DNA of 64,000 bases from Labilibaculum filiforme (GCF_002843315.1 NZ_MVDD01000010.1:62001-126000); one strand, 5' to 3'; positions 34,211 to 44,150 are shown, numbered from the stretch's first letter. The notes: generated by a model from the letters alone, not told the origin. Numbers and translations: made by a program.

Positions 34211-34756
34211 CTAAACGGCAGTATTTAGCTTGTTTCTGTTTTGTTTTTTTATCTGATACAATTGTTCTATTATTCGGTTTAAAACATTGGTTTTCACCTG
34301 ATAATATTCAATCATTGCTTGAATTATTCTGTCATCATCCGGATGCAATTTCAGCTCTTTTTTTAGCTGCGAATAGCGTTCATCCATATCTTTTAGTTCT
34401 TCGCTTAGTATGCTTTGGTGTTGTTCTTTATCAAAACTACCAAGTTGTTTTAGCATGCCAAGCTGACTGTTGATATTAGCAGTGTAGAATGCCTCTACTT
34501 CTCGGTATTCGGGCGATATTGTTCCTAAACCGTAGGTGTTTTCCTGCATGTTTCTAATTTGATATCCAATGAAGCCCGAAAAAATAACAAAAGTAATTAT
34601 TACAGCCACTTTTAAAAAATTTGGGATACTTTCGAATAAATTTCTTTTTTTCGGAGTATTTAATTTTTCAAGGAAATTTTTAAAATGAGCTTCTTGTGGC
34701 TCATTCTCATCAAATTCATTTTTATGTTCTCGTATTATTTTCTCTAAATTTTTCAT
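34211..34756 (-). CDS. Single-pass membrane protein, putative anti-sigma factor
   Basis: A 181-residue protein with a cytosolic N-terminal part of about 47 residues (MKNLEKIIREHKNEFDENEP), one membrane helix at about 48-67, and an extracytoplasmic helical, probably coiled-coil, domain (MLKQLGSFDKEQHQSILSEEL ... MIEYYQVKTNVLNRIIEQL). No zinc-type HxxxCxxC anti-sigma motif is seen. The call as anti-sigma comes from topology and from its position 103 bp after an ECF sigma gene and before the DUF4097-like gene. An unrelated membrane sensor is possible. Confidence 0.65.
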   Translation of the reverse strand: MKNLEKIIREHKNEFDENEPQEAHFKNFLEKLNTPKKRNLFESIPNFLKVAVIITFVIFSGFIGYQIRNMQENTYGLGTISPEYREVEAFYTANINSQLGMLKQLGSFDKEQHQSILSEELKDMDERYSQLKKELKLHPDDDRIIQAMIEYYQVKTNVLNRIIEQLYQIKKQNRNKLNTAV

Positions 34757-34859
34757 ACTTACAAATTTTTAAAGATTGCAGTATGTAACCATCTTTTCAT
34801 TTTTTTTTTCCAAGCAACAACTTTTGTACTTGGCATACTTGGTGCAAGAATAGAGGGTT

Positions 34860-35426
34860 TCATCGCATTTTTTGGTTTTCTTTTTCCGAAATTATCTGAA
34901 TCAGCTTTTTCTTTGCCCGAAGGAATTGCGATCGTGAAGTAGAGGAGGTAATATTAAGAATGCTTCCTATTTCTTCATGATCATAGCCTTCAATTAAATA
35001 CAAACTCAAGATAATTCGATAGCCTGTTGGTAGCAGGTCTATTCCTTTTTTTATTAGTATAAATTGATCTTCCGAATATTCAATATTTTCATTAGCCTCC
35101 TCTTCAGATAATTTATACAACTCATTGTCGATAGGAAATAATTCCAGTTTTTTCTTTTTTAAACTATCTAACGAGCGGTTTACAACAATTCTTTTTAACC
35201 AGGCACCAAAACTAACCTCTCCTTTGTATTTTTTAATGTTTCGGAATGCAGCAAGAAATGCTTCCTGCATAATGTCCTCTGCTTCCGCAACATCTTTTAC
35301 AATGCGTAAAGATGAGTTATACATTGCTTTGTAGTATAACTTGTAGATTTTGAATTGGGCCTTGGGATCGTTTTTTCCGCAAAGCTCAATCAGGTCCTGA
35401 TGAATGTTTTTATACAATGAGCTCAT
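34860..35426 (-). CDS. ECF-type RNA polymerase sigma factor
   Basis: A 188-residue sigma-70 family protein of ECF type. Region 2 is seen in MYNSSLRIVKDVAEAEDIMQ followed by EAFLAAFRNIKKY and FGAWLKRIVVNRSLD. Region 4 has LLPTGYRIILSLYLIEGYDH followed by EEIGSILNITSSTSRSQFLRAKKKL, a normal helix-turn-helix. It directs transcription from alternative promoters, here probably regulated by the adjacent membrane protein. It is the first gene of a three-gene unit ending with a terminator at 33045. No -33/-7 consensus was found upstream, consistent with self-regulation but not proving it. Confidence 0.93.
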   Translation of the reverse strand: MSSLYKNIHQDLIELCGKNDPKAQFKIYKLYYKAMYNSSLRIVKDVAEAEDIMQEAFLAAFRNIKKYKGEVSFGAWLKRIVVNRSLDSLKKKKLELFPIDNELYKLSEEEANENIEYSEDQFILIKKGIDLLPTGYRIILSLYLIEGYDHEEIGSILNITSSTSRSQFLRAKKKLIQIISEKENQKMR

Positions 35427-35710
35427 TAATCAATTTCTATTCTAATGACGAATGCGGAAATCATGCGTTGCATGTTTGTTGAAATTATACCAATTTAATT
35501 AGGTATTGTGTCATTAAATATAAGTAAAATGTTTAAAATACTTGCAGCTAAATTTTTCACCAAAAATGGATAGCTGTTAATTTTATCTGATTATAAATTG
35601 TGAAAACTAATTCTGTATAGTGTTGGCTGGCAGTGTAAACGTGGTTAATTGAATGTGTGATGCCAGTAGGTTGGAGTGGTGATTAATTTTATTAATGTTG
35701 ATGTGTTTTA

Positions 35711-35744
35711 TAAAAAACAGAGGCATCTTAGAATAAGATGCCTC
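35711..35744 (-). terminator. Intrinsic terminator downstream of the GH16 gene
   Basis: GAGGCATCTTA (35720-35730) and TAAGATGCCTC (35734-35744) form a perfect 11-bp stem; the minus strand continues TGTTTTTTAT. It lies about 155 bases after the GH16 stop. Apart from this, the 474-bp gap 35427-35900 shows no gene. Confidence 0.75.
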
Positions 35745-35900
35745 GTTAAATATTTTATAAAATATGTGTAGGTAATTTTATTGGATATTAGTCCACCTTC
35801 AAAAGTTAATTTATTCTTAAGGTGATAAATAATAAGCTGCTTATTTTAATTTTAATCGAGTAAAAATAAGTTGTAACCCGATTTAAAGTTTTTAAGCACT

Positions 35901-36917
35901 CTATTTGCTGTTAACTAGTTTGTAGGTTCTTACAAAATCATAGTGTGTTTTTGCGTTTTCAGGGTTATTTTTTAGCATGTCTTTGCTTGGATGTTTAAGC
36001 CAATCGTATGTTTCTGTAACCATTCGTAAACCCATTGTTAAATCAAAAGGATTGTTTTTTAAATCTTTGTAAAAGTTAATGGAATAGAAATACTTGTGAT
36101 CTACATAGATGTTACATTTTTCAGCATTTATCCAATAGATACCGTAGGTATGATAACCTGATTGTGTTGTGAAACCTAAATTTTTTGCGTTAGGGTGAAT
36201 GCTATGAAAAGTTTCGCTACCTCCGTTACAAGGACGAGTTCTGAAATGTGTATTAGACTTCATTTGTGTAGCAAAACTTTTAATGTCTGAATCCCATGAA
36301 TAAGGTCCTCCTACGGTTTCTATAACATCAATTTCTGTTGTATAGCTATATTGGCAATTGTAGTCATTTGGATATTTTTTACTAGAACCGGCCATTAGCC
36401 AAAAGGTTGAACTTAAGGGAACATCAGAAGCTTTCATACTTACTTCGGTATAACAAGGATAAATTAATTCTGAATTTTTAGACATTACGGCAGCACATCC
36501 TATGGTGTATTTATTACCATTATCCCAAATAGGAGTATCTAACCAGGTATTTGATAAAACTAATTTATCATCAACAATCGACACATTATCTGAAACAAAA
36601 AATCCTGGTACGCGGCCTTTCCATGTTGCTATTTTTGGAATCCATTTCGATTCATTTAAATTTGGACCATGAAATTCATCAGAGTAAGCAGGTACAAATT
36701 CCCATGTTTTACCTGTTGGTGGTGCTGGTAGGTTTTTTACTGCATAAGAATCATAATAAGGGTAAGATTTAAGGGATAGTTCTTGCGTATCCTCCATCTT
36801 TTGTGTGGTGTCAATTTCCGTCTCGTCATCGCAACTTAAAAAAGTAAAGCTGATAACTGAAAGTAAGCATGTTAGAAGGAAAAAGTGGTTCTTTTTGTTA
36901 TTCTTTCCGTAAATCAT
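35901..36917 (-). CDS. Glycoside hydrolase family 16 lipoprotein (agarase/porphyranase-like)
   Basis: A 338-residue lipoprotein (VISFTFLSC, Cys29) with a GH16 jelly-roll catalytic domain. The catalytic motif ExDxxE is TEIDVIE with Glu195, Asp197 and Glu200. The N-terminal WEFVPAYSDEFHGPNLNESKW and substrate-cleft phrase VPLSSTFWLMAGSS resemble marine beta-agarase or beta-porphyranase subfamilies more than laminarinases. It retains the double-displacement catalytic residues, so it is probably active on a galactan or related marine glycan. It has no SusC/SusD neighbours; a terminator lies downstream. GH16 is firm; the substrate is inferred. Confidence 0.88.
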   Translation of the reverse strand: MIYGKNNKKNHFFLLTCLLSVISFTFLSCDDETEIDTTQKMEDTQELSLKSYPYYDSYAVKNLPAPPTGKTWEFVPAYSDEFHGPNLNESKWIPKIATWKGRVPGFFVSDNVSIVDDKLVLSNTWLDTPIWDNGNKYTIGCAAVMSKNSELIYPCYTEVSMKASDVPLSSTFWLMAGSSKKYPNDYNCQYSYTTEIDVIETVGGPYSWDSDIKSFATQMKSNTHFRTRPCNGGSETFHSIHPNAKNLGFTTQSGYHTYGIYWINAEKCNIYVDHKYFYSINFYKDLKNNPFDLTMGLRMVTETYDWLKHPSKDMLKNNPENAKTHYDFVRTYKLVNSK

Positions 36918-37227
36918 ATAGTTTTGTTTTAGTTAAATTTAAACTGCACACATATTTTATATGATTTAAGTAACGATGTAACATATATTATTATTGTTAT
37001 GTAATTGATTATTTACTTATTTGGTCTGTATTTTTTTTATTGTAGGTGCTTATTGTATGATTTTGTTTCCTCGTTTTAATTTTTGGTAACTCAAAATAAT
37101 GACTGATAATAAGTATTGTAATAAATGAAACGAATCTGCTGAAATTAAGGGGAAGCTTTGGCTATCCAACCTAAGAATACGTACCTTTATACCTTAGTTT
37201 AGTACTTATTTTTATATAAACAGGAGC
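36918..37227. other. Divergent intergenic region between GH16 and TlpA-like genes
   Basis: 310 bp of AT-rich DNA that must hold promoters for both directions. Only one weak promoter match (at 37158) was found; no riboswitch or strong dyad was noticed. Confidence 0.5.
37158..37189 (+). promoter_or_regulatory. Weak promoter candidate for the TlpA-like gene
   Basis: TTG (37158-37160), 21-bp spacer and TACCTTTA (37182-37189), a 7-of-8 match to the -7 consensus. Confidence 0.35.
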
Positions 37228-38604
37228 ATGATATTCATGAATAATAAAATTATTGTAGTTGTATTTTTATTGATTTCACAAACCATGTTTGGACAAATAC
37301 AACAAAAGCTAAGTGTTCAGATGAACGATTGTAAGGGCGAACAATTTGTACTTGTGCGAGGCGATGAAGGAGGCTCGTTTGTTGTTGGACAGGAGAAGGT
37401 GGACGATAATGGAATGCTTTCCTTTGTATGGGAAGGCGATTATGGCTTTTATAGATTGGTGAGCGATTTAGGGAATATCGATTTTTACCTTTCTAATTCT
37501 GATTTTCATTTTTCATTATTGGGAAAACCTGTAGTTGGAGAGCTTCGTTTTCCTGCTAACGATGAAAATAATCAGTTTCATTATTACCTCTCCGAATTTA
37601 ATGTGCTGAATCAAGCCATTGGTAATTTGAGAGAAAATTTATTAACACTAAACGAGCGTGATTCCTCCTATAAAGAATTATATGCCGAATTTAAGTCGGT
37701 GCAAAAAGAGAAAAAGGTTTTGCTGAAGGAATTATGGAGAACGCACATCGACTCGTGGCCGGCACGAATGGCATTGGCACAACAGGAGCTGATTCCCGAT
37801 ATAAAGCTAAAAGGAAAGAAGTACGATGACTATTATCAAAAACACTTTTTCGATTATTTTGCAATTTCGGATTCGGTGCTGCAAGCAACGCCTATTTATT
37901 ACGAGAAAATTGGAAAATTTCTAAAAGTAAATCATATCGAAGAGCTGATAAAAGCAGAAAATTACGAGGGAATAAATGATGTAATCAGTAAGCTGTTTTG
38001 GTTAACAGAATTGGAACCAAGCTCCCAAAAATATTTGGCAAACTATTTAATGAGTCGATATCCCGAACAAAAAGTGTCGAAAATATATCATTTAATTGTA
38101 GATGCTTATAAGGTGATGAATACCTGCGAGTACGTTATGGGAAATAAAGTGATACAAAACCGAATACAAAATTCGCGAGCCAACAATGCAGGTTGGCTGG
38201 TGCCTAATATCGATTTGTATAATACTCTCGATGGAAAAATTCAATCATTAGGAGAGGTGAATAGTGATTTAACCTTGCTGATAATTTGGTCGGGGACATG
38301 TGTGCATAGCCGCGAAATGTTGGAGCGAATTAAAGATTTGTATCCAGAATATCATGAAATGGGTTTAGAGGTGGTTGCGGTATCTTTAGATAGTAATTTG
38401 GGTTATTGGAAGGACATGGTTTCACAAAATTATTACCCTTGGGTTAATGCTTGCGATACCGAAGGATTAAATGGAACCACAGCAAATATGCTTAGTATTT
38501 ACGTTACTCCTAGTATGTTTTTAATCGATCCGTCTTTAAAAACAGTTGCTGTTCCTCAAACTTTCTTTCAGTTGGAAAGGGAGTTGATGGAGTTTTTTAA
38601 GTAG
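37228..38604 (+). CDS. TlpA-like thioredoxin-fold exported protein with one active-site Cys
   Basis: A 458-residue exported protein (signal peptide ending MFGQ, about residue 22). The N-terminal half is a beta-rich region of DUF4369 type (about 25-110) and a helical region. The C-terminal thioredoxin/AhpC-TSA-like domain (about 325-458) has the active-site segment LLIIWSGTCVHSREMLERI and the cis-Pro segment VTPSMFLID. The usual CxxC reads CVHS, so only the first Cys is kept. A disulfide reductase with a normal redox pair is unlikely; a monothiol or peroxiredoxin-like role is possible. ATGs at 37228 and 37237 are both possible starts. Confidence 0.82.
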   Translation: MIFMNNKIIVVVFLLISQTMFGQIQQKLSVQMNDCKGEQFVLVRGDEGGSFVVGQEKVDDNGMLSFVWEGDYGFYRLVSDLGNIDFYLSNSDFHFSLLGKPVVGELRFPANDENNQFHYYLSEFNVLNQAIGNLRENLLTLNERDSSYKELYAEFKSVQKEKKVLLKELWRTHIDSWPARMALAQQELIPDIKLKGKKYDDYYQKHFFDYFAISDSVLQATPIYYEKIGKFLKVNHIEELIKAENYEGINDVISKLFWLTELEPSSQKYLANYLMSRYPEQKVSKIYHLIVDAYKVMNTCEYVMGNKVIQNRIQNSRANNAGWLVPNIDLYNTLDGKIQSLGEVNSDLTLLIIWSGTCVHSREMLERIKDLYPEYHEMGLEVVAVSLDSNLGYWKDMVSQNYYPWVNACDTEGLNGTTANMLSIYVTPSMFLIDPSLKTVAVPQTFFQLERELMEFFK

Positions 38605-38874
38605 AAATATATGTAAGTTTTTAGGGTTAAAACCGACCATAGCAATATTTGTTGTTGTGTGGTAGTAAGGATATTGCATGGAATGTCCTTACGGTGATTA
38701 CATTCATTTTATAAAACCCACGTCCTTGGCAATATCCCTTGTTAGTTTAGACAAAGGGCGTTTGCCAAGGTCTTCTTCTTCGGTATAGAGTGTAGGCTGC
38801 TATTTGTTTTCAAGGTGTTTTTTGGTGCCGCTGGGCTCCATAAAATGTACTTACCAAGTAGAACAGGCTTTTTA

Positions 38875-39531
38875 TTACTTCATAATTGCCTCATTAAAAA
38901 AGTTTAATTCAAATTTGCCTGCCGTAACGAAAGCATCTGTCATTTTTTCTTTTTCAGTACTGGATGCTGTTTTTGCTATGCGCTCTACTATTCGAATAAA
39001 GTTTTTGGTGTAGTACCCAAATTCATCTCCTTGATAAGTGTCAATCCATTTCTGATACTTATTGTTTTTTGTTGCATTTAAAACAATATGTTTTCCTACC
39101 ACATAATAAATCCAATAACACGGCAATAAAGCTGCTGCAGCAATGCCATATGAAGATTTAGCTGAATGCTCAAGCAGGAAATTGGTATATGCTTTAATCA
39201 CAGGCGATTTTTCTTTTGCCTCAATAACTTTAAAGTGTTCTAAAAAATGATTGTGCAGTTCTTGTTCAATGGCTATACCATCATTAGCCAATGATATAAA
39301 AAAAGACTTCTCAGTAGATTTTGCAGCCTTTTCGGATAGTTCTTTTAATGCTTTTGCATCATCTCTTATGTACAAAACATCCTGCGACAGATAATGAGCA
39401 AAACTGGTGTGTGCAAGTGTTCCGTCTGCTAATTTGTTTACAAAAGAATGATCAATTAATTTGTTATAAACGGGCTGTATCGCTTCCCATAAACTATGGG
39501 TAAAATCACCTTCAGGCTTTATTGTTTCCAT
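38875..39531 (-). CDS. tenA: TenA family aminopyrimidine aminohydrolase / thiaminase II (copy 1)
   Basis: A 218-residue all-helical TenA protein. Family features: YLSQDVLYIRDDAKALKEL in the N-terminal helix, the catalytic Cys in ALLPCYWIYYVVG, the motif WIDTYQGDEFGYY and a Glu-containing C-terminal helix (AGKFELNFF). TenA hydrolyses aminomethyl-pyrimidine breakdown products to HMP for thiamine salvage. It is the last gene of the riboswitch-controlled operon and overlaps thiD by 13 bp. A second tenA copy lies earlier in the operon; the two may act on different degradation products. Confidence 0.92.
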   Translation of the reverse strand: METIKPEGDFTHSLWEAIQPVYNKLIDHSFVNKLADGTLAHTSFAHYLSQDVLYIRDDAKALKELSEKAAKSTEKSFFISLANDGIAIEQELHNHFLEHFKVIEAKEKSPVIKAYTNFLLEHSAKSSYGIAAAALLPCYWIYYVVGKHIVLNATKNNKYQKWIDTYQGDEFGYYTKNFIRIVERIAKTASSTEKEKMTDAFVTAGKFELNFFNEAIMK

Positions 39532-40331
39532 AGTTCATAAAAGTGTTTAACCGGACCATGTCCTGCGCCTATGCTATAATCTTTACCAGCAATAATTGCA
39601 TTGTTTATATAATCTTTTGCTTGCTTAACAGCCTCATTTAATTCAAATCCTCTGGCTAAAAATGCTGCAAGTGCCGATGATAAAGTACAACCTGTTCCGT
39701 GTGTGTTTTGTGTAGTTATCCGTTTAGATGCAAGCTCGATTATTTCGTTTGTTTCCCTATTGAAAAATACGTCAATTAAGTTGTTGTCGTGTAAATGCCC
39801 GGCTTTTAACAATACCGATACTTTATACATTTCGCCTAGTTTTCTGGCACATTCGGGCAGATCAGCTTGATTTACCATCTGTTTTCCAAGCAATATCTCA
39901 GCCTCTGGAATATTTGGTGTTATTACTCTGGCTTGTGGTATCAATTCTGTTTGCAAAGTATGAATAGCTTCGTCTCGTAACAATTTACTCCCCGAAGTAG
40001 AAACCATTACGGGATCTAACACAATATTTGAAACTACAAATTGCTTTAGCAATTTACTAACAGTTAAAATGGTTTCTGAATTGTGAAGCATACCTATTTT
40101 AATACTATCGGTACCAATATCCTCAAGAACAGCCTTTATCTGATTTTTTAAGGTATTAACAGGTATTGCATGAATATCAGTTACACCTAAAGTATTTTGC
40201 GCTGTAATGGCAGTAATAGCTGTTGTGGCAAAACATTCACATGCCGAAATTGCCTTTATGTCAGCCTGAATACCAGCTCCTCCGCCAGAATCGCTGCCAG
40301 CTATCGCCAGCACTCTTTTATATTGCTTCAT
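39519..40331 (-). CDS. thiD: Hydroxymethylpyrimidine/phosphomethylpyrimidine kinase
   Basis: A kinase of 270 residues from the ATG at 40331 (an in-frame start at 40364 would overlap thiL). Motifs: VLAIAGSDSGGGAGIQADIK, CFATTAITAITAQNT, NIVLDPVMVSTSGSKLL, TPNIPEAEILLG and NTHGTGCTLSSALAAFLARG. It phosphorylates HMP and HMP-phosphate to HMP-diphosphate for thiamine assembly. It starts 4 bases after thiL ends and overlaps tenA, so it is within the operon. Confidence 0.96.
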   Translation of the reverse strand: MKQYKRVLAIAGSDSGGGAGIQADIKAISACECFATTAITAITAQNTLGVTDIHAIPVNTLKNQIKAVLEDIGTDSIKIGMLHNSETILTVSKLLKQFVVSNIVLDPVMVSTSGSKLLRDEAIHTLQTELIPQARVITPNIPEAEILLGKQMVNQADLPECARKLGEMYKVSVLLKAGHLHDNNLIDVFFNRETNEIIELASKRITTQNTHGTGCTLSSALAAFLARGFELNEAVKQAKDYINNAIIAGKDYSIGAGHGPVKHFYELWKQ

Positions 40332-40335
40332 TTTT

Positions 40336-41343
40336 TTAACTGTTTGCAAAATGGTTAAAACCACTTTTGTTTATTGAAATTTCGTTCCCGTTTTCAAACC
40401 ACTTTATTTCTGCTTGTCCTTGTTTTATTTCTCCAATTACCGAAATTTCATCCGTAAAGCGTGACTTATATTCCTTGTGTAATCTATCGATATCTTTCCT
40501 GTCAACGGTAAAAAGCAATTCATAATCTTCTCCACCCGATGATGCCAATTCAATTTCATTCCAGGCATATTTTTTTGCCATATTTTGCAGCAAACTACTT
40601 ATTGGCAATTGCTTTACATCAATATTAGCCGATTTTTGCGAAGCATTTAAAATATGCATTAAGTCCGATGAAATTCCATCGGAAATATCCATCATAGCAT
40701 GAACAGAATTTTGATTCGACAGCCAGATACCTTCTTTAATTCGTGGTTCGGGATTGTGATGTTTTTTTACCAGGGATTCACTTTCTCCGGTTAAGGCTGC
40801 ATTGTTGAGTAAAACATGTAATCCTCCAGCTGAATCACCTAGATTGCCTGTTACGCAAATTAAGTCACCATCTTTTGCCATGGAACGTAAACGCACCTCC
40901 GATTTTTTGCACTGTCCAACAACCACTACATTTATCATCAATTTATCGGATGATTTTGTTGTGTCTCCTCCCATTAATGGTGTATGATACTTTTCTGATA
41001 GCTTTTGATAACCATTCATAAAAGCATCGAGATATTCTACCGAAGTTTGTTTTGGGACACCTAAAGACAAAAAAGAAAATTTTGGATATGCACCCATCGC
41101 AGCAATATCGCTTAAACTAACAGCCAACGATTTATGTCCCAAATCTTCAGGAGTAATCTTCGTCTTTAAAAAATGGATATCTTCAATAAGCAAGTCGGTA
41201 GTTACAACATAGGTTTCTGTATCATTAAGGGGTAGTAGTGCACAATCATCGCCAATGCCCATTTCCTCCTTACCTATAAGCTTATCAAATTTATGGGCAA
41301 AACGCTTTATAAAACCAAATTCACCTATATCTTTTAATTCCAT
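40336..41343 (-). CDS. thiL: Thiamine-monophosphate kinase
   Basis: A 335-residue kinase that phosphorylates thiamine phosphate to thiamine diphosphate. Motifs: IGDDCALLP, VVTTDLLIEDIHFL, AVSLSDIAAMGAYP, GDTTKSSDKLMINVVVVG, MDISDGISSDL and GEDYELLFTV. The length is normal. It starts 5 bp after thiE. Inclusion of thiL lets the operon take salvaged HMP and thiazole all the way to TPP. Confidence 0.96.
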   Translation of the reverse strand: MELKDIGEFGFIKRFAHKFDKLIGKEEMGIGDDCALLPLNDTETYVVTTDLLIEDIHFLKTKITPEDLGHKSLAVSLSDIAAMGAYPKFSFLSLGVPKQTSVEYLDAFMNGYQKLSEKYHTPLMGGDTTKSSDKLMINVVVVGQCKKSEVRLRSMAKDGDLICVTGNLGDSAGGLHVLLNNAALTGESESLVKKHHNPEPRIKEGIWLSNQNSVHAMMDISDGISSDLMHILNASQKSANIDVKQLPISSLLQNMAKKYAWNEIELASSGGEDYELLFTVDRKDIDRLHKEYKSRFTDEISVIGEIKQGQAEIKWFENGNEISINKSGFNHFANS

Positions 41344-41348
41344 ATCAA

Positions 41349-41981
41349 CTATTTTACTTTATCAATAATAGCTTTAAGTTCCGATGCAGCTTGCTGTGGA
41401 TTATCGTGTGATACAATTGCAGAAACTACAGCAATACCATCTGCTCCACTTGAAATAATACTTTCTGCATTTTCGTTATTAATTCCACCAATAGCAACGG
41501 TTTTGTGTTTTGTGAAACCTGCTATTTTTTTTACTCCTGATAGTTCAAGGGGTGTATTAATATCGAGTTTGGTATTTGTAGAAAATACCGGGGATAATCC
41601 GATATAATCTACATCTAGTTTATTTGCTTCCCATGCCTGTTCTATCGTTTCAATGGACAAGCCTATAATCTTATTTTTCCCAAGTAGTTTACGTGCAACT
41701 TCATATGGCAAATCACTTTGTCCAATATGAAGGCCGTCCGCATCTACTGCAAGAGCAATATCCAATCGATCGTTTATAATTAAAGGTATGCCTAATGGCT
41801 TTACAATTAACATTAGGGCTTTTGCCAATTCGTAAAACTCTCGCGATGAGATATTTTTTTCACGCAATTGAACAACTGTTACTCCACCTTTTACAGCTTC
41901 TGCAACGATGTATTCGTGCGTTCGTCCTTTCGATAGACTTTGGTCGGTTACCAGGTATAAACTAAGATCTAAGGGGTTCAT
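41349..41981 (-). CDS. thiE: Thiamine-phosphate synthase
   Basis: A TIM-barrel enzyme of 210 residues, joining HMP-diphosphate and thiazole-phosphate. Motifs: LYLVTDQSL, GGVTVVQLREKN, LIINDRLDIALAVDADGLHIGQSDLP, GLSIETIEQA, YIGLSPVFSTNTK and VAIGGINNENA. The chosen ATG at 41981 overlaps the tenA stop as TAATG, typical of translational coupling; an ATG at 41993 (four residues longer) is the alternative. No fused second domain is present. Confidence 0.96.
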   Translation of the reverse strand: MNPLDLSLYLVTDQSLSKGRTHEYIVAEAVKGGVTVVQLREKNISSREFYELAKALMLIVKPLGIPLIINDRLDIALAVDADGLHIGQSDLPYEVARKLLGKNKIIGLSIETIEQAWEANKLDVDYIGLSPVFSTNTKLDINTPLELSGVKKIAGFTKHKTVAIGGINNENAESIISSGADGIAVVSAIVSHDNPQQAASELKAIIDKVK

Positions 41982-42640
41982 TATATTGGCCATTTTTCAA
42001 GTTCGTAAGCACTATTCCAAAACATCCATTCTAGTTTTGAAGCTGTTAAATAAGCATCTGTCATTTTTTGTTGCATTGCTTCATTTGCCTTTTCCGCCAA
42101 ATTGTTGGCAATACCTTCCGCTTGTTGCACTGCTTTGGCAAAATCATCGCCACCGTAAGTGTCGATCCAATTCTGATAAGGATTGGCTTGCACTGTTTGG
42201 TTTTGCACAATATAATCGCCTGTCTTTTTATAAATTACAAAGCATGGTAACACTGCAGCTAAAGCCACTTCAATGGGCTGTGTTGCCAATTGTTTTTGTA
42301 GAAACGATGTATACAACATACAGCTTGGTGTTGCCTTTGCCTTTTGATTGCTTTTTAAAGCATCGATAAAACCATTGTGCAGATTTTGTTCTACAAAAAC
42401 AGTATCAGTGGCAAACTTTAATAAGGCACTACGCTGTTGCGAATCGGAAAGCTTCGCACTAATTCCGGCAAGCACCTTACCAAATTCACTCAAGTAAATA
42501 GAATCTTGAGCAATATAAAACATAAACTGTTTCTGAGATAAAGTTCCATCTATTAGGCATTTAATAAACGGATGTTGTGTTATTTTCGTGAAAATTGGTG
42601 TGGCTTTATCCCAAGCCACTTCGCTCCATGGTTTACTCAT
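41981..42640 (-). CDS. tenA: TenA family aminopyrimidine aminohydrolase / thiaminase II (copy 2)
   Basis: A 219-residue TenA paralogue with [20 protein letters not shown] in the N-terminal helix, the catalytic Cys in [15 protein letters not shown], the motif [11 protein letters not shown] and a C-terminal Glu (SKLEWMFW). It is clearly diverged from the copy at 38875, mainly in the substrate-side helices, so the duplication is old. It overlaps thiM by 8 bp and thiE by one base. Both copies keep the Cys and Glu, so both are probably active. Confidence 0.92.
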   Translation of the reverse strand: MSKPWSEVAWDKATPIFTKITQHPFIKCLIDGTLSQKQFMFYIAQDSIYLSEFGKVLAGISAKLSDSQQRSALLKFATDTVFVEQNLHNGFIDALKSNQKAKATPSCMLYTSFLQKQLATQPIEVALAAVLPCFVIYKKTGDYIVQNQTVQANPYQNWIDTYGGDDFAKAVQQAEGIANNLAEKANEAMQQKMTDAYLTASKLEWMFWNSAYELEKWPI

Positions 42641-43430
42641 GCTGAAAAATATTTACAATGTCGTTTTCGTTGAGAGTATATAAGGTGTCGAGAAAATTTA
42701 CTTGCATACTACCCGGGCCTGCCGATTTTTGAGCGGCAATTTCGCCGGCTATGCTCATTACTGCCATAGCGCTCGCAGTTGCAATTAGTTTATCTTCCCC
42801 GGTTCCGGCAAATGCACCAATCATTGCAGTGGCCGTACATCCCATACCGGTAACTTTTGCCATCATCGGGCTTCCGTTTGTAATGCTAATTATTTCTGTA
42901 CCATTAGTAATAAAATCGGTTTCGCCACTTACCACAACAATTGCATTTTTTGATTTTGCCAATAACTTAGCCGAATCGAGTGCAGTATTCGATGATTCCG
43001 TACTGTCAACACCTTTTGTGATAACATTCGAATTTGTTAGAGCCATTATTTCAGATGCGTTTCCGCGAATTATAGTAGGCTTGCAGGTCTCAATTATTTG
43101 TTTTGCAACCTGAGTGCGATAAGGTGTTGCTCCAACTCCTACAGGATCAAAAATTACCGGCGTTCCTTTTTTGGTTGCTTTTTCACCGGCTAACAGCATG
43201 GCATCTACCCACTTTTCGCTCAAAGTTCCCATGTTTATAACCAATGAGGATGCTATCTCAACCATATCTTCAACTTCGTTAACTGCATGAGACATTACCG
43301 GAGAAGCTCCAATAGCCAGAAGCGCATTTGCAGTATTGTTCATTACTACATAGTTTGTGATGTTATGTACCAAAGGTGAATTTTCGCGTACTTTATTTAA
43401 GGCTTGAATTACTTGTTCTATCTTAATCAT
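42633..43430 (-). CDS. thiM: Hydroxyethylthiazole kinase
   Basis: A 265-residue kinase that phosphorylates hydroxyethylthiazole from salvage. Motifs: [73 protein letters not shown] and [16 protein letters not shown]. It starts 6 bp after the methyltransferase. No thiC, thiG, thiS or thiH is in this operon, so it is built for salvage rather than de novo synthesis. Confidence 0.97.
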   Translation of the reverse strand: MIKIEQVIQALNKVRENSPLVHNITNYVVMNNTANALLAIGASPVMSHAVNEVEDMVEIASSLVINMGTLSEKWVDAMLLAGEKATKKGTPVIFDPVGVGATPYRTQVAKQIIETCKPTIIRGNASEIMALTNSNVITKGVDSTESSNTALDSAKLLAKSKNAIVVVSGETDFITNGTEIISITNGSPMMAKVTGMGCTATAMIGAFAGTGEDKLIATASAMAVMSIAGEIAAQKSAGPGSMQVNFLDTLYTLNENDIVNIFQHE

Positions 43431-43435
43431 AAATT

Positions 43436-44143
43436 CTAGTATTTAATTGCACAAATTGCTACATAATCTCCTGAATCGTAACCTTCGATAGGCTGTTCAA
43501 TTTCATTATTGGAGTATAATGGGTGTTTTGTTAAGGTTTGAGCAAATTCAAATTTTTTAAATCCTGCCTTTTCTAAAAGCTCCACTTTTTCTTGTGTTGT
43601 TCGCCAGTTAGCAATTCTCACAAATTCAATCGGATAAGGGTCTTTGGGGTTAATCCCTTCTAATAAGGGATGTTCCCAAGTATCTACCGCTTTTGCCAAA
43701 TTATACATGGTTGCATAAGAACTTTCTTTGGGCACATCAATCATTACAAGTTTACCACCTTTTTTAACGGATGCATAAGCCTTATTTATCACACACTCAA
43801 GATCTGTTATGTAGCTTGGTGTTCCATTAAATAAAACAGTATCGTACTGCTCAATACCGAATTCGGCATCTTCAGATGTTATCACCTCGACACTCATGCC
43901 ACGTTTACGGGCAATTTCTGCCATACCCAATGATGGTTCTATTCCGTTTTTTATTTCAATATTGAAATCCTTTTTTAAAATCGACTCAAACAATCCACTA
44001 CCACATCCAACAGAAAAAACTTTACCAGCATTTTTTAGGAAGTGAGCTACTAAATTTACTTCAGATTGTAACAAATTGGTATTATCGAAGAACCAAGAAT
44101 CATATGCACTTGCATATTCATCAAAACTATTTTTTTTATTCAT
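43436..44143 (-). CDS. Class I SAM-dependent methyltransferase, first gene of the thiamine operon
   Basis: A 235-residue methyltransferase with a Rossmann SAM site: [11 protein letters not shown] (motif I), [17 protein letters not shown] (motif II region), [13 protein letters not shown] and [12 protein letters not shown]. The substrate is unknown. It is the first gene behind the TPP riboswitch and 5 bp before thiM, which points to a role tied to thiamine or thiamine-degradation products. Alternatives, such as a general small-molecule methyltransferase hitch-hiking in the operon, cannot be excluded. Confidence 0.85.
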   Translation of the reverse strand: MNKKNSFDEYASAYDSWFFDNTNLLQSEVNLVAHFLKNAGKVFSVGCGSGLFESILKKDFNIEIKNGIEPSLGMAEIARKRGMSVEVITSEDAEFGIEQYDTVLFNGTPSYITDLECVINKAYASVKKGGKLVMIDVPKESSYATMYNLAKAVDTWEHPLLEGINPKDPYPIEFVRIANWRTTQEKVELLEKAGFKKFEFAQTLTKHPLYSNNEIEQPIEGYDSGDYVAICAIKY

Positions 44144-44150
44144 TTAGTTT

